Shown in pieces: positions 47,201 to 55,755 of a stretch of DNA of 64,000 nt. Under the pieces are notes generated by a model that was not told where the DNA came from, searched no databases, and saw only the letters and a program-made list of their open reading frames with translations. Position 1 is the stretch's first letter, and the number at the start of each line of letters is the position of its first letter. The DNA lies in NCBI GenBank assembly GCA_012656075.1, contig JAAKBF010000056.1, positions 682,001 to 746,000 on the forward strand. The letters are read 5' to 3'. Made by a program: the position numbers and the translations under genes. Source of the stretch: Phytophthora hibernalis (lineage: Eukaryota > Oomycota > Peronosporomycetes > Peronosporales > Peronosporaceae).

Positions 47201-48798
47201 TATGAGCTAGCAGCGAAGCTTGATGAAAAGATTGAAACCCTGAAGGAGCGTCAGCAGGTCATTGAATCCTCGATTTCACAGGAGGCGTCAGATGATGTTC
47301 ATGAAAGTGGTTCTTCGGAGGATCCTGTGGAAACGTCAAATAGCCGCGAATATTATGCTGAGGAGGAAGATGAAGCCGAAGTGGAGTATGTTCACGAGGA
47401 GATGGTTAGCCCTGTGAGCGGCGTGCGAAGCCACGATGACCTTACCCAGTCGTTGGAGACGATTCAACTGCGAGCAGTGATGCTTGAAAAGCAAATCGAA
47501 TTAGCGACTGAAAATGAGGACTACGACACGGCTGCGGCGTACGATGAGGAGCTGCAATCAGTGCGAGAAGAGGAGAAGAGCATCCGTGCTAAACTCGGCT
47601 TTGATAATGGAAGCAGTGGTGTGACGGCTTCAAGCATGTTCGGAGGCCTTGATGTTAAGACATCCGCTGATCTTGATGTCAGTCACGCTTCGCACGGATC
47701 GGAGCGAGAGGCACCCAAGGAGCAAGTTGCTGAACAAGCGACAAGTACTTCACTTTTCGGTGGACTCCATATGAGTAGTGGCCCAGCTGCTGCATCGGAG
47801 ACTTCAACCGACTTTCCGACAACGGAGCCGGATGTTGAGGCCGAGGATGGATCTACCGAAGACACGGCAGCCCCAGCTAAGGAAGCGTTCGCGTCGCCCA
47901 CATCTTCCGACATGAAGGATTCGTTCTTCGGAACTCCCCAGGTGTCTGACAACGGCGCCAGTCTGATAGCACCCTCTGCGTCTGGATCCATGTTTGGAGG
48001 CTTACAGATGAGTGGCAACTTCCAAGTCAGCATGTCCTCCTTTTCTTCTCCAGAAAAGGCAGCAGAAGAGAGTGAAGATGACGAGCAAACTACATCCGAC
48101 CACGTGCCTGTTACGGAAGATGCTCCCGTCGACAGCGGGAGCATGTTTAATGGATTGCAGTTGAGCTCAAGTGCAGTCGACCTTTCACCGACAGAGCCTG
48201 CTCAGGTTTCGACAGAGACCCCCGCTGACATGTTTGGTGGACTGAATCTGAGTAGCAGCGCTGTTGGCGACTCAGCAGCAGACACCGTTTCGACGGAAGC
48301 ACCCGCCGAAATGTTCGGTGGTCTGAGCTTGAGTAGCAGTGCAGTGGCCGATATAACTGCTTCAGCGGAGCCCGCCTCAACGGAGACTCCTGCTGATATG
48401 TTTAGTAGTTTGACTATGAGCAGCAGTGCAGTTGCCGAGACAGTAGCTGCACCAGCAGCTCCTGTTAACATGTTTGGCGGTATGCAGTTGAGTAGCAGTG
48501 GTGTTGGTGCTGCTGTGGCTTCGAGCGAGGCACCTACCGACATGTTTGGCGGCTTGCAGCTCAGCAGTAGTGCAGTATCTGCTGCACCAGTCGAGGCTGA
48601 AGCGGAGACAGCATCACCGTCAGAGGCATCCGATTCTTCTGCGAAGAGCGGGGCGATACTCGCATGTCGATCCACGAGCTGTCCGAGCACAGCGAAACTG
48701 AGACGACGAGCATAGAGACAACAGTCGTATCCACGACGACCGTCGCGAAGCTTTCGGATGACGACGAGGAAGAAACGGGAACTGCGGCGCAACCGTAG
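44239..48798 (+). CDS. Long coiled-coil protein with MFGGL and UVR-like repeats
   Basis: From the ATG at 44239 the protein begins MFNRFFKNKEDGK, followed by a Pro/Ala/Gly-rich region, a KKKKKK patch (about residue 220), then a long Glu/Lys/Gln-rich coiled coil (about 400-940). Within and after it are UVR-like helical pairs (ATENENYELAAKLDEKIETL; ATENEDYDTAAAYDEEL). The last third repeats a short linear motif, [DSN]MFGGLxLSSSA, about nine times, with four or five looser copies near the N-terminus. I do not know this protein; the architecture suggests a scaffold that offers many identical peptide docking sites. Six frame breaks (44284, 44498, 45127, ~46139, ~47053, 48650) are each one base short, mostly in homopolymers. 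With six bases added the gene is 1521 codons and ends at the TAG at 48796-48798. Confidence 0.75.
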
Positions 48799-49146
48799 AG
48801 ACGCGTTGTATGTACATGTTGCTGTCGTCTTGCATGCGTCTCCGTGGAGGATGCAGTGCAAGTCGAGCGCAAAACGCGGTAGACAAGCAGCGCGTGGTGT
48901 ATGGTATCTGTGCCAAGGAGAAGCCAGCAGTGTAGACGTCAACGAGCATGAAGCTGGGGGAAGCGACAATAAACAATAGGAGTTGCATGCCAGATTGCGT
49001 GACCTTCCAACGATGCCGCTGGTGCCGATCGATTTGACAGATATCTGCGTCGAAGCCGTTCCAAAAACGTCCTCGATGCGTCGAGTGCTTCTCTAGCCGT
49101 TACCTTGTGACCGGGCACCTCGGTTGATCGCAGACTTCAGACTGCC
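48799..49146. other. Intergenic, no gene seen
   Basis: 3' region of the coiled-coil gene and 5' region of the permease. No core promoter match is evident. Confidence 0.4.
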
Positions 49147-50647
49147 ATGGGCGGAATGGGGCGCAAGAAGCTTGGCGTCGTGAGTCTGGCGCTCATCACG
49201 TATTTCAACGTGAGCGGCGGACCGTGGGGTCGGAGCCCATCGTGGCGGCCTGCGGACCGTTCGTCGGCATCATGGCGACACTTGTCTTCCCGTTCATTTG
49301 GTGTCTGCCGCTGGCCTTGTCGTTCGCAGAGCTGTTTTCGGCCTTCCCGACCGATTCGAGCTTCTGTACGTGGGTGGGCAAGGCTTTCGGTCGTCGCATG
49401 GGGTTCCAGGTCGGCTACTGGTCGTGGGTGGCCGGCGTCATTGACAACGCCATCTACCCATGTCTTATGGTGGACTCGGTCTACGCAGTGTTATCAGGAC
49501 CGCACGAGCTGCACTCGTTCATGGTTCCGACGTGGATGTATCTCGTCCGAGTGACTGTAGCGACGGTGTTCATGCTGCCGACGATTTTCAGCATCGATGC
49601 AGTCGGTCGCTTCTTGCTTGTCTTGGGGCTTGCGATGGTCGCTCCGTTCGTCGTGCTGGTTGTGGTGAGTGCACCTCAAATCAACACAGCCAACTGGTTC
49701 ATCGTGAGTCCGTCTCCGCAGTGGAGCCAACTCGTGAGCGTGCTGTACTGGAGCTACAGCGGATTCGATGCGGCCGGAGCGTACGCGAGTGAGATCGACT
49801 CACCAAGACAAACGTACCCGCGGGCCATGATGCTGACTGTCGGGTTGGTTGCGCTAACGTACTCGGTGCCGTTCCTCGCAGCTTCAGGCGTGAACAAGCC
49901 GTCGTACAGTCTGTGGAGAGATGGCTACTACCCGATGATCGCCGAGAAGATATCCGGTCCCGGGTTGCGCACGTGGTTCCTGGGCTGCGCGTTGCTTGAA
50001 ACCTCGGCGTGTACATCGCCAAGATGACCAAGAACGGTTTTCTGCTCGCTGGTATGGCCGATCTGGGCCTCGCTCCGAACTACTTCATCAAGTACGTCGT
50101 TCCACTGCCTCGCCTCTTTTGTACGTGGCTCTGACTCACTTGCTGTCTCGACAGACGTACAGCATCGAATGGAGTTCCTCGTCGCGCCATCTTGCTGTCG
50201 TACGGCATTATCGTGTTCATGGCGCTCTTCGACTTTAACGTCATTCTAGGAGTCGACAACTTCTTGTCGTCGTTGGCCTGCGTCACGGAGCTGTGCGCCG
50301 TTGTGCGGTTACGGTTCACCATGCCGACGCTGGTACGGCCGTACAAAGTCAACATCTCGGACCACGGACTGCTCATGGTCATGGCGATTCCATTCTCAAT
50401 CGGGTCCTTCGTCATGCTCAACGAGCTCACAAAGTCAACGCTTAGCTTGATGCTCAACGTCATCGCACTCACCAGCGGCTTCGTTTGCCAGCAGTTCCTT
50501 CGCAAACCACCATCTTCGGTCTATACGCCGCTGGCTGCTGCCATCCAGCTTGAGTTGGGCACACCAGCCCCAGGAGGCACTTTTGGCGTTGTTACGCCTG
50601 CTTCGCCGACTATGCTGGAACACGAAATTCAGCACAAATGCGTCTAG
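49147..50647 (+). CDS. APC-family amino acid/polyamine permease
   Basis: A multi-pass membrane protein beginning MGGMGRKKLGVVSLALITYF, with the APC helix-1 pattern NVSGGPWG and, after a break, SEPIVAACGPFVGI. Helix 3 reads GFQVGYWSWVAGVIDNAIYP and helix 6 has LYWSYSGFDAAGAYASEIDS, the unwound substrate-binding region of APC carriers. The closest family I recognise is the eukaryotic polyamine/amino-acid permeases of the plant PUT and protozoan POT type, so cation-driven uptake of polyamines or amino acids is likely. About ten to twelve hydrophobic segments are seen. The frame breaks at 49226 (one G short) and 50002 (one C short), and twice near 50090-50180; the net two missing bases give 500 codons. 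The C-terminal tail is short and cytosolic. Confidence 0.8.
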
Positions 50648-51091
50648 CCCCAACGATACACCCGCATCGCTCATTATTCCCCATACATTGCATGAGAAAC
50701 TACGACGCGTGTAGTTGATATCGGGCTTTATTACACAATACACAACTCGAATGACCCGCCGTGAAGAACGTGATATTTACTTTCAACAACGTCTGCAATA
50801 CAAAACTGCCGGTCCTTGAGAGGGAGACTTTCCGGTGGTGCAGTAACCAAACTGTACTATCGTAGCAGCACACGTACTAGTAGTTGCGAGGAGAGCGCAA
50901 ATTTTACTTGCACCTGTGCACAAGAACCCTTTTGGTTCGCTTCATCAGGTTCAACATGCTGACGTACGCGTCTCGGAGACCTTGGGTTTAACGACCTAGG
51001 CAGAGTTTAGAACACCGAAACTCTTATACCATTCAGTTTGCACAACTGCCATACTCAAGTATGTCCGTAAAACGAGGTCGTAGCGGGTACG
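50648..51091. other. Intergenic, no gene seen
   Basis: Downstream of the permease and upstream of the Cpn60 promoter. A frame continuous with Cpn60 opens at 51061 but lies upstream of the likely transcription start. Confidence 0.4.
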
Positions 51092-51104
51092 TTCTAGAAC
51101 AGTC
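51092..51104 (+). promoter_or_regulatory. Heat-shock element upstream of Cpn60
   Basis: TTCtaGAAcaGTC is a three-unit heat-shock element (TTCnnGAAnnTTC) with one mismatch in the third unit. It lies 218 bp before the Cpn60 ATG. Heat-shock factor would bind here, which suits a chaperonin gene. Confidence 0.6.
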
Positions 51105-51181
51105 TCCGCTGGCCACCGAATGTGGGGATGAAAAGCACGCACTGGAAACCGGTGTACCGGTGTTTACCCATCAATTTCCAT

Positions 51182-51228
51182 CCAATCGGCGTTTTCCTCT
51201 CCTTTTCATCCAATCGCATTGCGCCAAT
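51182..51228 (+). promoter_or_regulatory. Three CCAAT boxes before Cpn60
   Basis: CCAAT occurs at 51182, 51210 and 51224 in direct orientation within 47 bp, about 95-140 bp before the ATG. Such a cluster is a likely binding place for an NF-Y type factor. The sequence TCAATTTCC just upstream (51171) resembles an initiator. Confidence 0.5.
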
Positions 51229-51321
51229 TACCGATCGATTGACAGTATACCGAAAGTACCGGCCCCCGTTTTGACCCGAAAGATCTCGGGCCATTCTGCA
51301 ATCAACCAGCACAGAGCCAAG

Positions 51322-53015
51322 ATGAACCCCACGCTCGCCGTCGCCGTGAAGAAGGCCGCGCGCATGTCGCCCGCGGGCCGCCGCCTGTTCTCGTCGGGCA
51401 AGGACATCCGCTTCGGCGTGGAGGGCCGCGCGGCCATGCTCAAGGGCGCGGACCAGCTGGCCAACGCAGTGCAGGTGACGCTGGGCCCCAAGGGCCGCAA
51501 CGTGGTCATCGACCAGTCGTACGGCGCGCCCAAGATCACCAAGGACGGCGTGACGGTGGCCCGCAGCGTGGACTTCGCCGACAAGTTCGAAAACATGGGC
51601 GCGCAGCTCGTGCGCTCTGTGGCCAGCAGCACGAACGACGCGGCCGGCGATGGCACCACGTCGGCCACGGTGCTGACGCGCGCCATCTTCAGCGAGGGCT
51701 GCAAGTCGGTGGCCGCCGGCATGAACCCCACGGACCTGCGCCGCGGCATCCAGATGGCCGTGGACCACGTGGTGGATGGCCTGCAGACGCTGTCGCAGGA
51801 CGTGGCCGACAAGGAGAAGGTGGCGCAGGTGGCCACCATCTCGGCCAACTCGGAGACGGAGATCGGCAGCCTCATCAGCGACGCCATGGAGCGCGTGGGC
51901 AAGGAGGGCGTCATCACGGTACAGGACGGCAAGACGCTGTTCAACGAGCTGGAGGTCGTGGAGGGCATGAAGTTCGACCGCGGCTTCATCTCGCCTTACT
52001 TCGTCACGGACAACAAGACGCAGGCCTGCGAGATGGAGAACCCGTACATCCTGCTGGTGGAGAAGAAGGTCTCGAGTCTGCAGGCCATCATCCCCATGCT
52101 GGAGACGGTCGTCAAGCAGCAGCGCCGCTGCTCATCATCGCCGAGGACGTCGAGAGCGAGGCGCTGGCCGCTCTCGTGATCAACAAGATCCGCGGCGGCG
52201 TCAAGGTGTGCGCTGTCAAGGCCCCTGGCTTCGGCGACAACCGCAAGGCCAGTCTGCAGGACATGGCCGTGCTTACGGGCGCCACCGTCATCTCGGAGGA
52301 CCTGGGCCACCGCCTCGAGACGGCTACGCCTGAGATGCTCGGCAGTGCCAAGAAGGTGACGATCACTAAGGACGACACGCTGCTGCTGGACGGCGCCGGC
52401 TCGCCCGAGGCCGTGGAGGAGCGTGGCAACCTGCTGCGCGGATCCATCGAGGGCACCACGTCCGAGTACGAGAAGGAGAAGCTGCAGGAGCGTCTGGCCA
52501 AGCTGAGCGGCGGCGTGGCCGTTATCAAGGTCGGCGGCGCCAGCGAGGTGGAGGTCGGCGAGAAGAAGGACCGCGTCGTGGACGCGCTGAACGCCACTCG
52601 CGCAGCTGTGGCCGAGGGTATTGTGCCCGGTGGTGGCGCCGCGCTGTTGTGGGCGTCGCGCACGCTCAACACGCTGTACGACTCGTGTGCCAACCTGGAC
52701 CAGAAGGTGGGCGTGGAGATCGTAGAGCGCGCGTGCCGTGCTCCTGCCACGCAGATCGCCAAGAACGCCGGCCACGAGGGTGCCGTCGTCGTGGGCAAGC
52801 TGCTGGAGAACGACTCGCCCGAGTTCGGCTTCAACGCCCAGACGGGTGAGTACGTCAACATGGTGGACGCCGGCATCATCGACCCCACCAAGGTCGTGCG
52901 CACGGGCCTCGTGGACGCGTCCAGCGTGGCGTCGCTCATGATGACGGCCGAGGCGCTGATCGCCGACCACCCGGAGGAGGCCGGTGCCGGTGGCCCGCCT
53001 ATGGGTGGCATGGGT

Positions 53016-53048
<33 letters not shown>

Positions 53049-53054
53049 ATGTAA
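51322..53054 (+). CDS. HSP60: Mitochondrial chaperonin Cpn60 (Hsp60)
   Basis: Group I chaperonin that folds imported proteins in the mitochondrial matrix with Cpn10 and ATP. The ATG at 51322 opens a basic, Ser/Ala/Arg-rich presequence (MNPTLAVAVKKAARMSPAGR, then RRLFSSGKDI). The body has VTLGPKGRNVVIDQSYGAPK, the ATP-binding GDGTTSATVL and EGIVPGGGAAL, and ends in the Gly-Met repeat (GGMGGMGGMGGMM) that lines the folding chamber. An in-frame upstream extension to 51061 is rejected because it would cover the heat-shock element and CCAAT boxes and destroy the presequence. One break at 52125, a CC that should be CCC, interrupts a protein of 577 residues, the normal size. GC-rich coding bias creates long false antisense frames. 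Confidence 0.96.
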
Positions 53055-53410
53055 GCATCACCACGCCATCCCGTCAGCTAGCCAGCATTTTGCCCCATAC
53101 TGGGAGACGATCCGATGTAGCGTGGAGCTGTTGCGACTGAACGAAGGGCGCCGTAGCGGCTCGTTCTGGTAGCGGACAGAAGAGCGTTAAGCAAAATAGA
53201 ATTATTAGTTCGCAACTGCAGTCGATCTGTGCAATGGCAGTTGCAAGATGATGGCGGCAACTGCCTCAAATCATCCCGCAGGAAGATAATCAGCAAAAAG
53301 CAAAAGTATCCTGGCCAATGCCTCCATGGTGATGCCTTGCTCGAGCTCAGAGCTCAGATGACGACCCGCCTCTCTTGTCACACATTGTATCCATCCACCG
53401 GCGTCTCTGC

Positions 53411-53429
53411 ACTCATTCTCCAATTCTCC
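53411..53429 (+). promoter_or_regulatory. Oomycete Inr+FPR core promoter of the PDAT gene
   Basis: ACTCATTCTCCAATTCTCC matches 17 of 19 positions of GCTCATTYYNCAWTTTNYY, the best match in the window. It ends 28 bases before the ATG at 53457 and places transcription start after the upstream in-frame ATG at 53358. Confidence 0.85.
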
Positions 53430-53456
53430 TCTTCGGCCCAGGTCTCCTTTCTCGTC

Positions 53457-55469
53457 ATGACTCTGGGTGACGCTTCTTTGGGCGTGCGTCAGCGCAAACC
53501 GCACGGCCCCAGTGGGCCATCGTCCGGCAAGTCTCCCAAGGCCGCGGCCAAGGCGGCCGTGGTCGAGGCCGAGCACGAAGAGTCCCAGGCCAGGAAGAAG
53601 CTGCAGCAGGCCACGCGATCTCTCGGCCGTACGCAGAGTTGGCACACGCGGGCCGCCGACCACTTGGCCCGGAAACGCATCTACTCCATCCTGGCCGGCG
53701 TGGCCATCGGCATCGTGGCCGTCATCAGCTTCCAGAGTTTCTACCTGGACAAGCCTCTGATCAGTGAAGACTCGCTGCTCAAAGTGCGCGAGATGTTCGA
53801 CAACTTCAACTGGTCCGTGAACGTGCGGGAAGAGCTCCTGGCCGCGCTGGACAACCGGCCGGCGCTGCTTGGCGCGGCCGAGAGACGGCCCGGTCTGGAG
53901 CTGTTCCAGCAGGAACAGGTGACGGCCTACTTGCCCGTGGTGCTGCTACCAGGTTTCACGTCCACCGGCCTCGAGATCTGGAACGGCAGCGAGTGCAGCA
54001 AGGCCTACTTTAGACAACGCATGTGGGGCACGTCCAGGATGCTGCAGCAGTTCATGATGAACCAGAAGTGCTGGCTCGAGCACATGATGCTCAACCGCAC
54101 TTCCGGAATGGACCCGGATGGAGTCAAGCTACGGGCGGCCAAGGGCCTGGAAGCGGCCGACTACTTGATCGGCGGCTTCTGGGTCTGGGGCAAGATGGTG
54201 GAGAACTTGGCCGAGATCGGCTACGACAGCAACAACCTGTACATGGCCGCCTACGACTGGAGACTCATGCCGCACCTCCTGGAGGAGCGTGACGGGTACT
54301 TCACCAAGCTCAAGCACACGATTGAGATGGCCCGGGCGGCGTCGGGAGATCGCAAGGTCATGCTGGTCACGCACTCGTACGCGACGCAGGTTTTCTTCCA
54401 CTTTCTCAAGTGGGTGGAAAGCGACAATGGCGGCAAAGGAGGAGACCAATGGGTCGAGAATAACGTCGAGGCCTTCGTCAACATTGCCGGCCCGACGCTG
54501 GGCACAGTGAAGACGGTCAGTGCGTTGATGTCGGGCGAGATGAAGGACACGGCCGAGCTGGGCGGACTGTCCAAGTTCCTGGGCTACTTCTTCAGCGTCT
54601 CGGCACGCACGCAGTTGGCACGCTCGTGGTCGAGCGTCTTCTCGATGCTGCCTATCGGCGGTGACCGCATCTGGGGCACTGCAGTCTCAGCTCCGGATGA
54701 TGTGGTGGCGTCTTCGCCGCTGTCCACTGGCAAGAACTCTACGATAGATCCCAAGAAGGTGAAGGAGCACGTTGCTCGCTTCGGCTCGAATGGCCAAGTT
54801 GTGCGCTTTGTGAATGCCACGCACGAAAACGTGACTGCTGGAGATGTTCAAAACCTGTTGGGAGAGCTGGACCCGTACCTCGAGAGGTTTAGTTCGTGGT
54901 TCAGCACTGGTCTCGCTGAGAACCCGTCCCTGCCGGAGTACGACCAGGCCAAGTACTGGACAAACCCGCTAGAAGCCACTTTGCCGAAGGCACCAAGCCT
55001 GAAGGTGTTTTGCTTTTATGGTGTGGGCAAGCCTGTCGAACGTGGTTACACGTATGGAGCGAACCCGCCGAATGAAGACAATGTGACTGTGAACGGCAAG
55101 CGTGTGGCGCCTTACGTGTTCAACACCGACATCGACGACTTGCCATACGTCAATAACGGCATTCGGTACACGGACGGCGATGGCACTGTGCCTCTAGTGT
55201 CTCTCGGGCTCATGTGTGCCAGTGGCTGGCGGACTGAGAAGTACAACCCAGGAGGTGTCGACGTGCGTGTTCGTGAGTACAGACACAACCCTGTGTCCAT
55301 GTTGTTTGATGCCCGAGGAGGACCCGAGACGGCTGACCATGTCGATATCATGGGCAACCACGCTCTTATCCGAGACGTGCTGCTCGTGGCTGCTCGTGCC
55401 TACGATCAAGTGCCGGAAAACATTACGTCTAGCATCATGGACATCGCTGAGCGCGTTGGAGAGCTCTAG
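53457..55469 (+). CDS. PDAT: Phospholipid:diacylglycerol acyltransferase (LCAT family)
   Basis: PDAT moves an acyl chain from a phospholipid to diacylglycerol, making triacylglycerol in the ER. The order fits yeast Lro1 and plant PDAT: a basic cytosolic N-terminus, one membrane anchor (residues ~75-95, SILAGVAIGIVAVISFQSF), then a luminal LCAT domain with VVLLPGFTSTGLEIWNG, SKAYFRQRMWGTSRM, SGMDPDGVKLRAA and YDWRL. The catalytic triad appears as Ser307 in THSYATQV, Asp575 in GDGTVPLVSLG and His635 in MGNHALIRDV. The nucleophile motif is odd: PDATs usually have HSMG, here HSYA. The frame is intact at 670 residues. The start at 53457 is chosen over 53358 because the core promoter lies between them. 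Confidence 0.9.
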   Translation: MTLGDASLGVRQRKPHGPSGPSSGKSPKAAAKAAVVEAEHEESQARKKLQQATRSLGRTQSWHTRAADHLARKRIYSILAGVAIGIVAVISFQSFYLDKPLISEDSLLKVREMFDNFNWSVNVREELLAALDNRPALLGAAERRPGLELFQQEQVTAYLPVVLLPGFTSTGLEIWNGSECSKAYFRQRMWGTSRMLQQFMMNQKCWLEHMMLNRTSGMDPDGVKLRAAKGLEAADYLIGGFWVWGKMVENLAEIGYDSNNLYMAAYDWRLMPHLLEERDGYFTKLKHTIEMARAASGDRKVMLVTHSYATQVFFHFLKWVESDNGGKGGDQWVENNVEAFVNIAGPTLGTVKTVSALMSGEMKDTAELGGLSKFLGYFFSVSARTQLARSWSSVFSMLPIGGDRIWGTAVSAPDDVVASSPLSTGKNSTIDPKKVKEHVARFGSNGQVVRFVNATHENVTAGDVQNLLGELDPYLERFSSWFSTGLAENPSLPEYDQAKYWTNPLEATLPKAPSLKVFCFYGVGKPVERGYTYGANPPNEDNVTVNGKRVAPYVFNTDIDDLPYVNNGIRYTDGDGTVPLVSLGLMCASGWRTEKYNPGGVDVRVREYRHNPVSMLFDARGGPETADHVDIMGNHALIRDVLLVAARAYDQVPENITSSIMDIAERVGEL

Positions 55470-55755
55470 TAGTGTCTTGCGTGAAAGATGTTAGGCTAAG
55501 TCGTTTTGGACTTCAACATGGTGATCGTCCACTTACCGGTACTACACTTGTCAATGTGCTACCTGAGACTTGATGGAACATCACTAATGTGTTCAAACGG
55601 GTTTGCTGAGGAAGACTTCTATAACGACCATCACCTGAGCTTGCCGTTATTCCCTACGATGAAGCCTCCAAAGGAAGGAATGCAAGCGCCTTCACTCGCT
55701 TGCTTATCTTGACGAGGATGGCATACTGCAGCAACATCATGCGGCTTATTGACAC

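Noticed and set aside
51061..51321. Upstream in-frame start for Cpn60
   Set aside because: It would put the heat-shock element and CCAAT boxes in the coding region and hide the mitochondrial presequence.
51996..53047. Two minus-strand open frames of over 300 codons opposite Cpn60
   Set aside because: They mirror the GC-rich third-codon bias of Cpn60, have composition unlike real proteins (His/Arg- or Ser/Pro-rich) and no domain.
53229..53456. Longer N-terminus for the PDAT
   Set aside because: A 17/19 core promoter match lies between the upstream ATG and 53457, so the upstream codons would not be in the transcript.
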